Shown here: positions 1 to 11,820 of the stretch, piece by piece
Numbering within the stretch: the first letter of the stretch is position 1
Layout: every line of letters starts with the position of its first letter
NCBI GenBank assembly: GCA_023014335.1
Contig: JAECYW010000023.1
Location: 1,054,001-1,118,000 of the forward strand
Direction of reading: 5' to 3'
Origin: Galerina marginata
Lineage: Eukaryota > Basidiomycota > Agaricomycetes > Agaricales > Galerinaceae
Length of the DNA stretch: 64,000 bases
Position numbers and translations under genes: made by a program
Notes under the pieces: model-generated
The model's input: only the letters and a program-made list of their open reading frames with translations
Told to the model about the DNA's origin: nothing
The model's database searches: none

Positions 1-3000
1 CTGCTGAGACCAGTTGACGAACTGCATATCGCGAGACTGTAATATCAGAAGCACGTTTGCCATCATAAGTTACAAAGACATCGATAGGCCTGGCACGTTG
101 AGATTAATTGAGATGGTAAACGGAAATCCGACTACGACACTCACGGGTCCAAACGGTAAGTGAGCTGCCCATCCTCCGCCCTCTCTTGGACAAAACGCAA
201 TTCTAACGTGGACATAAGATCAACGAGACGATTCATCAGGGCCTTTTCTTGGGGTCGAATGACCTGGCTGTTTACCTGAGTTAAAATGAGTCAGTGGCGG
301 CATTCAAACAAGGGAGAGAAACCGACAGGTCGGAGAGGGGGGGATATTATCCTGTTGATGTACGGAGCGAATTCTATCTGAAGAATTGGGGCACTAACGA
401 GGTGCCTAAAATCACCCCCATATCGAACTGTTGCCGATCGTAGACAGCGAGCAAGTGATTTGTATATCTCCTCGTTAGTTCGTGTTAATTGCAGGTGCTA
501 GAGAAAGAGTTAAATGCTGTGGCAATGAATTTTTGGACAGAACCTTACCTCCCAGTCGGCTTGATTACGTTCAACCCGTTCAGCACTCCTTTCCTGGAAA
601 AGAGGGTAGAAAGGTACAAGGGTATATGGAAGGTATTGATTCAGAGCAAAATCGCCGTCAGAATACATGGCAGAGGAAAAAAGGTCAAATGTGGTAAGCC
701 ATTCCATGGCTTGCTCTTGTCGAGAGAGGTTAGCATCGTGACGGCGAAGTGTGGCGTAGTGTCCAAAGCAACCTGAATGTAAAGCCGATTACCTCGCTGT
801 ATGATTCAAAGGGAAGAAAGGACATACCCGAGGCGACAGTGTTCTCTCGACCGCTGCCATCGATTTCCCGAGTAAGTCGTGCAACATATCGACCTTCTTC
901 ATCGTCAGTTAACCCCAGCTCTTTGACGCGTTTTTTCGTCAAGGGAGTGAACAAATTATTGAGAACAGATTGAACAGTCGTATCTTCCTCTTTCATCCCT
1001 GAGGTAGCTTTGCGAATGACACCCTCTGTAACATCCTCTTTGCGGGTTTTAATGAACTGTTAGAAAGAAATCAGGCAAATTTATTATTCCAGCACCAATC
1101 AACATTTTCCCATACCTGCAAGGTATTAAGGCATCCGCGAAGGTCCCCTTTCGCAGCACTGACCAAAGTGCCTAGAGCCCTCGAATCGGCCTTCATGTCT
1201 TCGATCAAACAGATTTCCTTCAGCCTTTTCACGATGTGAATATCAGCAGGCCGGTTGAATCGAATTTGATATGCGTGAGGTCGAAGTTTTGCCAAAGAGG
1301 ATGCGTTGTGATCATTGCAAATGCAAATGATGGGGCGGAGAATGGGTCTTCTGTTGTGATTGTCCTTGCCATGAGAACGTTCTATCTACCAGTTAGAGTC
1401 GCTTCGAAGCTTCAGTCAGTCAAGTATACACACCTTTCCTCCGAGGTTTTACGTGTATAAGCTGAACTAGTTTATGAACGAAGGTGTTTGACTGCAGATA
1501 GGTTGGTAAGATGGTTGAAAAGTCAGGTTGGTAGTCACTTACGTTGTCTCCAGCTCCAGTGGCACCATCTATTTCGTCAATGACGAGAAGCACAGGTTTT
1601 GTGCTGCCGATTGCCGAGCCAGATTCCAATGCCGGTCGTATACGATCGTCAACAATTGAACCGGAGCGTGCATCACTGCACTAGTCAGCATGTAAGGAAG
1701 TTATGACAACCTTTTAACTAACCTTGCATTTATCTCCAGGACCTCATACCCCGCTTGTCGAGCCACCACATGCGCCAGTGTCGTTTTCCCGAGCCCAGGG
1801 GGGCCTGATAGTAATAGAATCTTATGAAAGGTGTTTATTGGTATGTTGAGGAACCAAGATTAGGTCACTAAATTTATACCTTTTCTTGAGGACGACGAAA
1901 TTCATCTAGATTGATGTTCTCGTCACCTTCGCGAGCCCGCTTTTTCCCTCTGGCCTTTCCAAATACACACCAATCCCATTGTTTGACCCATGCCATGGCA
2001 TCCCTAGCTACTCTCTCGTTCCCCAAAAGATCTGTAAACTTACGGGGGCGATATCTGTCGACCCAGAGCATATCTTCGACTACTGCACTGCTTGTGCTAG
2101 GTACAGTTGAGATTGCAGCCGCAGAAGCTTGGTCACTAGCGTCACAGGTTTAAAAAAATTCAAACTGAGGTATACCTGAACTCACGATCTGCGCAAACTA
2201 GCTGCTGTGGCACTGGATAAGTGATCCATAAGTCGGTGGATTGGGACGTCGAGAAGATTTCCTATTGTCCGGCTTGCGTGTGTGGGCTAGGTTAAGCTAG
2301 CTGTCAGAACACCGGAGATGCAGAGAATTGCCTGCACACACATTCGTACTTGAAAAGATAACTTTGGGCTTCCGTCGCAGATAAATCGACTTTCCATCAA
2401 ATGTTGTAGCTCGTACATTGGATCGTGGCACATGTATTGAGGTTGTGGATGGACGCGACTGCGAAGAAAACGGCTGAATACCAAAGGCTTCTGAGACAGT
2501 CGGTAGATCGTCTAAGTCTATACGGGGTGTTTAGTGAATCCAAATCCAAAAGGTTGGTTGAATATACCTTGAGATTCGGGAGGGAGGAAGCGAGGAGGGG
2601 ATGAATCATGGGCTGCATACAGTAACGATTGTCTTCAATAGTTCCAAGTATAGGGAAGAGCATTGAGACGAACCTGTGGGTGCGAGAGTTGTCGTGGACA
2701 GAAGGCCATTGCTAACGAATGACCCGACGGAAGTTGAAGCTATTGGCAATCCTTGAGAAAAAGTCACGAAACATGATTCGGGCCTACCAGTAAACGTGGG
2801 CGACATAGAGGGTGTGGTTGAGGACGTCGCCTCCTGACCGGTCATTGATGCTCCATTGGTACCCAGCAGGCCATTTGACACGAAACTTGGAACAGATTCT
2901 GGAACGTCCTTGGTGGCCAGTGCGTCAGAAAAAGCATTGAGTGGAAGTAGCCCCGTTGCGGTAAAGGTAGCCATGTCCAATTGCACAGAAGAGACGCGTC

Positions 3001-3100
3001 CTTTGAGTGCCAATGGTGCGGTGGGTAGATAACAACGAGGGTCGATCGTAAGGAGTGCTGTGACAGCAGTCGCGTCGGTCACACCACCTTGCACGGTCAT
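1..3100 (-). CDS. CTF18: CTF18, subunit of the alternative clamp loader (RFC-Ctf18), 3' end cut by window
   Basis: Large subunit of the Ctf18-RFC clamp loader, which loads PCNA and acts in sister-chromatid cohesion and the replication checkpoint in the nucleus. The disordered N-terminal part (about 3100-2400) leads into the conserved block [19 protein letters not shown] near 2071-2015. A Walker A loop (GPPGLGKTT) lies near 1790 and a Walker B ([10 protein letters not shown]) near 1570-1600. The AAA+ lid and collar follow at about 1300-1080 and 1000-510. Several short introns interrupt it; one 54-bp intron near 2515-2570 joins ...PPESQ to [10 protein letters not shown] in frame. Coding frame is still open at base 1, so the C-terminus is missing. 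Start: 3100 is the first plain in-frame ATG. An alternative ATG at 3182, followed by a short intron ending in TTACATCAG, also joins in frame; it would overlap the start codon of the neighbouring divergent gene. Family assignment is firm; the N-terminal exon model is not. Confidence 0.88.
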
Positions 3101-3180
3101 GTGTATTGTGTCACATGTCGCTGATGTAATTGTTAATAATTGACTCTTACGGCTCTCCTCACCCTTTACTTGCAACTGCC

Positions 3181-5405
3181 ATGTCGCTACCAGCAGGCAA
3201 CCTCCAAAACCTGGCCCAAGGCAGCGAGGAATGTTAGCATTCCCTAGACTATTTTTTTAAAATTACGAGCTAATCGATCCCTTTTCCAGCCTTGCGCGCA
3301 CTCATCCAGTCGGTTATGCCAGAGGCGATGGCTAGCAGTTCCAATGGAAAGCTCAGTGGAGACGCTATTGCCAAACTGACGGAAAAGTTGACTGAGCTTA
3401 TGGGCCCCGAGGCAGTTCAAGAATTTAACCAAAATCGTAATGAGAGGGGTGAGGTATGCTTATTTTCGATGCATCTATCTCATCATTACTCAAACCAATT
3501 CTAGCTTGTAAATGAGGAGGGGCTTCCTGTCATCGATATATCGGAACCCGTTGATGGATCCATGCGCTCCATTCCTCCACCTATTACTGTTGAACCCTTG
3601 ATCCCTTTGGCCGTTCTTCTACCTGCGGCTCAAGCACGATTTCGCGAGAAACGTAATCGAATATTGGATTTGCTCGAGGAAGAAGAGCGACAAGCTATTC
3701 TCCTTGAGCAACAACACGAATCACAAGAGAGGGTGGAGATTCTGCGCAAGCGCAAGGAAGAAGCTGCAAGAGAAAAGGATAAAATAAAGCAGGCTCGAGA
3801 ACTGCAGAAAAAGATGGGCCGGGCACTCTTGCAGAACATAGGGAAGACCAAAGAGAAGGAAGATCAGGAAAGAGAGGCACAACGTCTCCGTGACGAAGAA
3901 GCTGACAAACGTCGATCTCCGTCTACTAAGAAGAAAACAGTGGCATTCGTTGACGAAACTCCATTAGAAGACGAAGTGAAGGCGGAATCACCCCAAAGCA
4001 TAGACTGGGGAGACATAATACCCGCTAGGCTACAAAGTACTAAACGGCCGACGTTGATGTCCCAAGCGCTTCTCGACAGGCATCCAATGAAGATGTCGGT
4101 TGTGGAGCGTGTCCCTGGAGGTCATCCGACTTTACCAAAATCTCCGCGTCCATTTCAACAAGTTCGAGATTCTGATGACGACTCAGACCCAGACAATGAT
4201 TCTGACGAGTCGGATACGGACGTTTCGATGGACAACGAAGAGCCTTTTCTCGACCAGGATGACGTTGATATGGATTTCGCTCGACATCAACGGGAAATCG
4301 CCTTGGAATATTACAACAAACGTAGCACAATCGGACAGGAAGCTGCTACCGCTATGAACAACCACTCCCATGCTCTAGATGAAGAACCAGTTCGTCGAAA
4401 TCCTATTTACTAGATGTCGGACTGATAATAACTTCTACTCAGGACTTAGGACCTGAATTCACCCGCGAACCTGCGAAACCTACAATATCTCAGTTCAGGG
4501 CAAGCCGGCTTGCATCTGCCTATAGCGCCTCATCTCCGACATCGTCAGAGTCTGCGTCAATCTCACTTGGCGCATCTGTCATTCCTGCATCTTCCACCCT
4601 CACTGTGCAACGCGCTATAAAGACTGGCAAACTCGATGCGGATGGCAGGCTCATTGGAGCGGAAGCAGACAGTGCAAGCGAAGAGGAAGACGAAGGAATG
4701 CAAGAAGTTCTTGATCTATTACGCAAAGGAGAGGTCTACAACCTTGGTCCAGATGGAAAATATCTCCATGGAATCCCCCCCAAACCCCCCCAGGCCTCTA
4801 CCTCTGCTTCTTCATCGTCGCAGATGGAAGAGTCAAATTCCTCCGACCTATTACCTCCTCCGAGTATGCGTTCGAAAACGTCAAGGTTCAAAGTGTCCCG
4901 TGCAGCACTCGGCAAACAATCGACTTCAAATGAGATTTCTATCCCAAATTTGTTAGTATCTGACACCCTTTCGCCCTCCGTCACTCCTGTATCTCACGTC
5001 GGAAGATCGTCTCCTAAACTATCCACCCCGACGCTGGCTTCCGTCGTGACAGAGAATACACCTTTTGCCATACATTCTCCAAGTCCCTCAAAATCGCCAG
5101 TTCAAAGTCCTTCACCTTTCTCCATGATTGTCGACTCTCCGTCATTTCCGATGCCTCAAAGCTCAGCTACCGCTGGTCCTAGGCACCCTGGTTTACCTGA
5201 TCAGGCTATGACGATAGGCTCTCCGTCCTTTCCCCCTGCTCAGAGTTCGAGGCGGCCAGATCGACCCCCTTTCGTGATGGCGGCCGATGTGCGTGAGTCC
5301 AAGGGCGTAGCATCACCTCGATCTACACTACGAGAAGGAAACACCCTTGAGGATGTACCTGAAAGGAAAGTATCAAGGTTCAAAGCAGCGAGGATGGAGT
5401 CGTAG
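3181..5405 (+). CDS. URI1/Bud27-like protein with DUF3835 domain
   Basis: Four exons by my reading: 3181-3232, 3290-3453, 3505-4389 and 4443-5405. All join in frame at good GT-AG sites. The middle is a highly charged helical stretch (RKRKEEAAREKDKIKQ...), followed by an acidic Asp/Ser run (DSDDDSDPDNDSDESD) and a Ser/Pro-rich tail. Two SRFKAAR-type motifs are the hallmark of DUF3835: one is degenerate (SRFKVSRAALG, near 4885), the other is at the extreme C-terminus (VSRFKAARM). Known members (yeast Bud27, human URI1) are unconventional prefoldins that help assemble RNA polymerases in the cytoplasm. Unlike those, I do not see a prefoldin coiled coil at the N-terminus; only about 70 residues precede the conserved VNEEGLPVIDISEPVD segment. 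If the first small exon is wrong, translation would begin at the ATG at about 3316. It is convergent with the kinase gene. Confidence 0.72.
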
Positions 5406-5783
5406 GCAATTTTTTCAAGCAATAAAACTACACCTTGAGCGGTCTTACAACCTTAGTATTTCAGCTTGTTTCATTGCTCGAGTTAAGATACATTGTATGG
5501 GAATATCGATGGCACTGGGACAGATGTGTAGAATTGTGGTAATGGAGCGGTGGATAAACATGAAGTGAAGAAAACGAAACTTGGAACACGGCAAGTACTG
5601 GTCGCACGAAACTGGGAATAAGATAAGTCGTAAGCGCGCGACACACAAGGTGATCTACAGTAATGAATAGATAAAGGAGGTAACAATAAAAATAAAAGAT
5701 CCTATTTGGTACTCGAGGTAGAAAAAGATACACAACAGAGTTCATTCGGACTCGAAAGAGCAAAGGTTTAAAAGTTTAAAATA
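5406..5783. other. Convergent 3' intergenic region
   Basis: AT-rich sequence between the stop codons of two convergent genes. It probably holds both 3' UTRs; short open frames here lack any protein-like pattern. I see nothing else. Confidence 0.6.
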
Positions 5784-8700
5784 TCAGTACCTGCCGGCCA
5801 GGTCCTCAAGGAATTCGACGACTTCGGTCATCGTGGGTCGCTCTTGGTGTTCTTGAGCCCACATGCGCTCTATGAAGTCGACGATCTCTGGACACCACTG
5901 TTTCCGCAAGCTGGCCAGCGATGGGCTAGAGGACGACGCAATATAAATAAAGGTTCTAACTCAATATAGAAGAGATACATACCGCTGCCGTTTTGCTCCA
6001 ACTATCTCGTAAATGGCATGCTCGTTCATTCCCTACAATGAAGGAGTGAGTATCGGCCTCAATCCAAGAACGAATAAAGATACGCACCTCCCAGGGGAAC
6101 TTCTTCGTCTGCGCATGCCATTGGAGCATTTCCCAGTACACCATCGCACATGAGAACACGTCCACCTTATGATTATATTTCGGGTGAGCATGCCATAGCT
6201 CGGGTGCTTGCCAATTGACTGTGCCGACCAAGCTGCGAACCATCGACCGCGTCGATTGCTTCACTTTAGCCAGCCCAAAATCTGCAATTTTGGCAGTGCC
6301 CTTGGCCGTGATCAAAATATTAGAAGATTTGCAATCCCGATGTATGATGGAAGGCTTGCGGGTATGGAGATATTCCAGACCTCGGGCGATGTCTAGCATC
6401 ATTTGGAGCTTTACCCCGAATATTAGCTTGCCAATAGAGAAAAAAGAATGACATGACACATACGACTTTGTGCAGAGAGGGGGCATTCGTGTTCCTAATA
6501 TAATCAAAGAGGTCACCGTTGGAACACAACTCGCTGACGATCATAACCGGAGTCTCTTTGGTGTTTTCAGGTATACTAACTCCGAGCTAAAATTGGCAAT
6601 CGCTATTAAGCTTTTTGTGGAGGTAAGAATATGAACCCGACATACGAATCGCACGATGTTTGGGTGATTAAACGCCCCAAGCAGTTTGAGTTCCTTGATA
6701 TCCACTGCGCAATAAAGCCACCACGTCAAAAAGGCGCACACCTATATAAAGGGGATACTTACTGGCACTCAACTGCCCTCTAAACTCGGAAATGGCGATC
6801 TTCCTGTTTTTAAATTTGCCTATGAAGACATCTTTGAAACCACCACTGCCGATCTTCTCGAGCTTGGTTAGTTTCTCGGGCGGAATCTCTCGATCTTCCA
6901 ATCCTAAGCTTTCCAGGTCCAGTTCTAGCTCTTCGTTTTCCTTCTCCTTTTCCTTGCTGGGTATAGGAGTCCGAGGCTCGTCGGTGTGTGTATATTCGGA
7001 GCGAAGAAGAACAGGAACGGTCGTTGTAGTGGCAGCAGAGGAACTAGAATGACGTTTCGTCCTCCGTTTTTTCCTATTGGATGACGGGCGCACAGTTCCC
7101 GCAGACGACGGTGACGAAAACTCATTGCCCTGTCGATCCCGCCATTGTAAAAGAGCTTCGGCGAGTTGGGGTTTAGTGCCCGATGGATCAAGGTCCCTCG
7201 TTTCACAGAGACGGACGAGGTCATCTCTGCGCAACCGGACAAGGGTTTTGGCCGTCGCAACGGTTAGATCGACTGAGTGGAATGTCAGAAACGGTGAGTT
7301 AATGAATCAATCATCGACTTACCATCGTCCTCCATTGTCTCGTCCTCGTCGGTTTCGCCGGTGTCGATGTCAATACTTTCGGCATCAGCGACATCAGCTT
7401 CCTCTCCGTCCTCGCCCTGTTCCTCTTCTCCTTCTCCTTCTTCTTCCTCGCCTTCTTCTTCCTCGCCTTCACCTTCCTCGCCCTCTTCTACTTCACCTTC
7501 CTCACCATCTTCTACTTCACCTTCCTCCTCGTCTATAACGGACTCAGCATCAACATCCATTTCGACGTCCTCTTCGCCAACTATCTTGCCATTCCTTAAC
7601 TTCCTCGGCTCAACGGCGATAGTGGCTTCGTCATCCTCTTCCTCCTCTGCTGCTTCTTCCTCCTCCTCTCCTTCTTCCTGTGCCTCACCTTCCTCCTCCT
7701 CCTCTTCATCGTCACCCTCGTTCTCCTCTTCAACAGAAGGCGCAGCTTTATTCCGTGCTCGTCGTGGTCGAAGCCGCCTTCGCACGGCAGTCCGACGACC
7801 ACGAGATACTGGTGGTGTTATGGAAGCAGATGAGACAAGCTCGTCAACCTCTTCCTCCTCTTCCACGTCCTCATCCACTTCAGCGCTCTGACCCTCTTCG
7901 CCATCTTCCCGCAGTTCATCCTCCTCATCCTCCTGCTCCTCGTCGTCGTCGGACTCCTTGAGACAACCAACGTTTCCTTTAGCTTTTCGCATTGGCGTCA
8001 CACGCAATCTACGACCCGTCGCGCCTTCGAACACTTCAGTATCTACACTTCTCGTCCTCCTCCGTTGTTTCGAAACAGGCATCGGTGTTGCGTCTAAGTC
8101 CTCTTTTGGCTGCTCTTTAACTTTCTCCAGTTCGCGATCTTTACTCCGTAACCTCCTTGGACTAGGCTGCCCTTTAGGTACGTGGTCTGAATCTTCTTCG
8201 AGCTCTGTCAGGTCACTCTCAGAGTCGAGTTTCTCAAGCTCTTTGCCTTTCGAACTCCTCTTCGAGGGGGTCTGGATTCGAATCTCGACAGCGCTGCTAA
8301 ATTCAACTTGCTTTGCCTTGCCTTTGCCTTTATTCTTGCTTGTTGTCGACGCTGGAGAATTCGGATCAGGGATAGAAGTCGAAGCGACACGTGATCGTAG
8401 GCGCGTTGCAGGAGGGGACGTTTTAACAGCGGACGTTGTTACACTGGTCGTTGGAGATGACCGAGAAGAAGCCCTCCGCCTAAAAACATTATTATTATAC
8501 AAATAATAGTACAGTGAGGATAATGACAGACCTTGTGCCCATGCTCTCTGTGTCTGTAATTAACTGCATCGAGGCTTTGCGTTTGTTCAGCAAAGTTTTT
8601 GGGGCATCTCCATTACCCAGAAGGTTGCCCATAGAAAGACTACGGTTCTTTACTGGACGAACAGCCACCTTTCCAATATCGTGCACGGTGACTCGTCTCT

Positions 8701-9590
8701 TTAATAGGCTGCCATTGGGACTGGGACGAGGTCCACTGACATCCGTCTCTTCGCCACCAGCTACATGGCCATCGTCGCTAGAGTAGTCTGACGAGGCGTC
8801 GACCTTGCCGGGAGGCGATGAGGGTGGCACCGAGGCGACGTCGTCTCGATGACCTACTATGGCGTCAATAATATCGGATTTGGTGAGAGCCTCCGCGTCG
8901 CCTGCCAGACCAGAAAGTTCATAGAGTTCGATAAGTCTGTGCTTAAGAAGTCTGGTGAGTGTTCTTGGGGGAGCAGAGTTTATTAAAAAGTCGTCCGCTT
9001 TGAAGATTTCAGAATAATATTTGTAAGAAAAGTGATACAAACTTACAAGAATCGTAATTTTCTTCGTCCTCGCCCTCAATATTTTCTGATTGACTCTCGT
9101 CAACGTCGGATTGCTCTGAATCGACTCCCTCAACAGATGGGGCATCCACCTCCATTTCACTGGCTTCCGACTGACTCTCCTCACTCGTCGATGGGCGGTA
9201 GAAATTTGACGTCGCCTGAACGGTCCTGAGCCGCTTCAATCTCCCAGAACCACGCGTCGACCGGCCATGGGTATGAGCATTTTCATTACTGCTTACGACG
9301 CGCTTCCGCTTGGACCCAGTGATCACATGACTTGAATCGCGCATCAGCTGGTTCGGCCCCTCGTCCTTCTGAGCAAGTTGAGAGCGCGAAGGAAGAGGCC
9401 GCAAATTGGGTTGGAGAGGAACCAAAACAGGTCGAAGGGACTGTGGAAGTAGCGAAGAAATGAATTGAGAAGGCGCGTGAGATGCGAGTCGAGAGGCGGA
9501 ACGTCTCAAAGTATTTCTGCGAGTTGTCGAGGGAGAGCTGATTGACGAGGACGGTGCTCTATGTTGCGGTGAGCGTCTTGCGTGAGCCAT
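5784..9590 (-). CDS. TKL-type protein kinase with two SAP-like domains and acidic tract; WNK-like lysine placement
   Basis: One gene of about 1,100-1,200 residues. Exon 1 (from ATG at 9590) encodes a basic Ser/Arg-rich segment with a KRKR-type nuclear signal. After a short intron (about 9011-9058) comes a SAP-like helix pair (RLLKHRLIELYELSGL...KSDIIDAIV, about 8950-8850). A very long Glu/Asp tract follows (about 7990-7320), then a classical SAP domain (LRRDDLVRLCETRDLDPSGTK..., about 7240-7150), and finally the kinase domain (about 6870-5790). Kinase motifs seen: glycine loop GSGGFKDV, HRD in IIHRDCKSSNILI, DFG in IADFGLAK, and WQAPE. The usual VAIK lysine is replaced by serine (KIAISEF; codon 6788-6790), while a lysine sits in the glycine loop (codon 6833-6835). 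SAP domains bind AT-rich or scaffold DNA, so a chromatin-associated signalling role is my inference. The exact function is unknown. Confidence 0.82.
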
Positions 9591-10211
9591 AACCAATACT
9601 GACTACACCAGTCCGCTGGGATCACCCCTCCCCACCGAGGAATTGGTCGAATATCGTTGGTTCGCCACTAAGCCAGGTTTGATAACTATTGTGGTGGTCG
9701 TGCACAGCGTCCCCAAAGGCACTTGTAAGGAATTTGAGGAGTGTGGGGTCGTCGCCGTCGTCGTGGTCGTTGGCAGTGCCTATAGATGTTCACTTTCTCT
9801 CTTTGTTGACAGCCACAATCTCAACACCAACAAGCAAGTCCAATCACAGAGGTTGGTTTTACACGTGATCTACGAGTCTAGAATCGCGGCCCGGGAAACC
9901 GTAGCCTCTTTGTGATCATGAACACCCCATTGTTCACGACCGTTTCTTCAACCATGCTGTGTTTACTTGTTCACTTGGGTATGTTATCTCTTCTATACTT
10001 AAAGCCGGAACACTCTGAAAGCGTCTTTCCCTTGCCTACAGTCACTACAAACGATTCTGTGCTTCTGGCAACCTCGTTAGCCGACTCTGCACAAAAGGAT
10101 TGCCCAACTGGGAAAACATAAGCCCTCCTCCAATTTGGGCCTTTTAACTGAGCCTTTAAACCCAGCTTCTAAAATATCCCATCCTCGCCATATCTTTCCC
10201 CTCGTCCAAAG
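9591..10211. promoter_or_regulatory. Divergent intergenic region
   Basis: Lies between the divergent SAP-kinase and DUF6593 genes, so it should hold both promoters. A small frame from an ATG at 9918 ends in a splice-donor-like GGTATGTT and could be a 5' leader or upstream ORF. I could not support a separate gene. Confidence 0.45.
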
Positions 10212-11312
10212 ATGTTGCTCAGATTTACCTCTCCGGACATGCTCAACACCTCACTTATTGACGTCGTAACAGGCGAGCAGACCTATGATATCGTAACGGT
10301 CCTTGTAGATCCTACCGACCCTGCTGAAAACGAAGAAGCGTCCCCTTCGGCCAACTCCTCGTCATCTCCCGTGGCTTCGTCCTCAAAACCACGCACTCCT
10401 ACTGCCGTTGGATCTTCCAGATCCTCCAATAACAAACGTCTGCGTTCATCGGATTCAGGACAACAGACCAATGCGGAGAGAAGGCAGACAAGAATTACCG
10501 ATTCGACAGGCAACGTCGTTGCCCATATCATGTGGAAAGGTCGAAGACCTGATATTACCATCTGTGACGAAAAGGTCGGCGCACTGACAGACCTCTTTGG
10601 TTCCACCACTGTACGATTCATGTTCGTACCCATTTATCTATCATCCTCCACCAGACACTCGTTCCTGACACTTCCTCCTTAGGCCAAAGGCCCTAGTCAT
10701 TCCTACTCGCTTTGACACGGAATACATTTGGACAGCAACGCCGAATTCTCTTACAGTATGTCTTTAACTCGTAGAGTTCCTGATTATGGCTGACTCCTCC
10801 CACCAGCTATTCGATTATGACACGGAGACCATCAAAGGCACCTTTTACCAGAACGCCATCCGCATTCCTATGCGCTCTAAGGTTTCCAAGCTGAAACTCA
10901 GATCATCCTCGAAGCCCAGACTGTCCTCCAAATCCACCGACTTCCTCTCATCGCCTGCCTCTACCACATCACTGTCGACATCATCTACCGTCGACTCTGA
11001 GTCGGGGCCAGATACAAAGCCACACAAACCTACACTCATCACGACCCGTTTCCCCGGCGTCGGTTCGAATTACCTAGAATTCTCTCCCCATCCGCTCGCC
11101 CACGACGTAGAAATTATTTGTAAGTGTATTATTCGCTTCCATTACGTTCTGTGCACCTTGCTAACTACCTTTCAGTATCCTTCCTAATGATGGAGATCCT
11201 TCGAAGAGGTCGCTTCAGCCTCACTCCTTATACCTTTGAAAAGCCCAAATTATGGCAATTCAAGGAAGCGCGCGATTTATTCATGCGTCGTCTGCGACGA
11301 AACACGGTCTAA
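10212..11312 (+). CDS. DUF6593 domain protein
   Basis: Four exons: 10212-10621, 10683-10755, 10807-11119 and 11176-11312. All join in frame. The protein has the tubby-like beta-rich pattern of the Agaricomycete DUF6593 family: an N-terminal strand pair (DVVTGEQTYDIVTV), VVAHIMWKGRRPDITI, a central FDTEYIWTATPNSLTLFDYDTE strand set, Ser-rich loops, and a closing block (FLMMEILRRGRFSLTPYTFEKPKLWQF). The biochemical role of the family is not known. A Ser/Thr/Pro-rich insert of about 60 residues follows the TYDIVTV strand. No signal peptide or membrane segment is visible. Confidence 0.75.
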
Positions 11313-11820
11313 CTCTGTAGCTTCATCATTCTCCCCCTCGGGACCTATCTTCTGCGTTCCACATCGACCGCTCCGCCTTGCTCTCCACTTGTTTTCACGT
11401 TATTTTCGCGTGTCGGCTGAACCATTGTTCCCCGTATTATACGCGTGCGGTCAGACCTCTTCGTTCCTACACCGTTACAACGCATTTCACGCTCCTTATC
11501 GCACTGCATTGATACCACATTGCATTCAAACCATCTGAACTATCCTCGATGAATTCAACAACCATTAGCTTAACCTGGATATAAAATTGTCTTAGCCTTT
11601 TGTAAATAAAAATCTTTTAAAACTTCTAGTCTTTGGATTACAGGCAAAAGTGAAATCAAATGATGATCTCCTTCCACCTTGTTCCACTCGCAAAACAGCC
11701 AGTAAAAAAATGTGCGTGACATCGTGTGACCTCTGATCTTTAATTTTTGGTCTTTCGTTATCAGCCTCAAATAAAGCTTAACTTACTACTTGACTTGGAC
11801 ACCCAAATCTTGGGAATATC
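11313..11820. other. Intergenic region between DUF6593 gene and PNO1
   Basis: Pyrimidine-rich 3' UTR of the DUF6593 gene followed by the short promoter of PNO1. No protein-like frame on either strand. Confidence 0.5.

Noticed and set aside
7361..7891. Long plus-strand open frame rich in serine
   Set aside because: It is the antisense of the acidic Glu/Asp tract of the SAP kinase; GAG/GAA codons read backwards give Ser/Pro runs.
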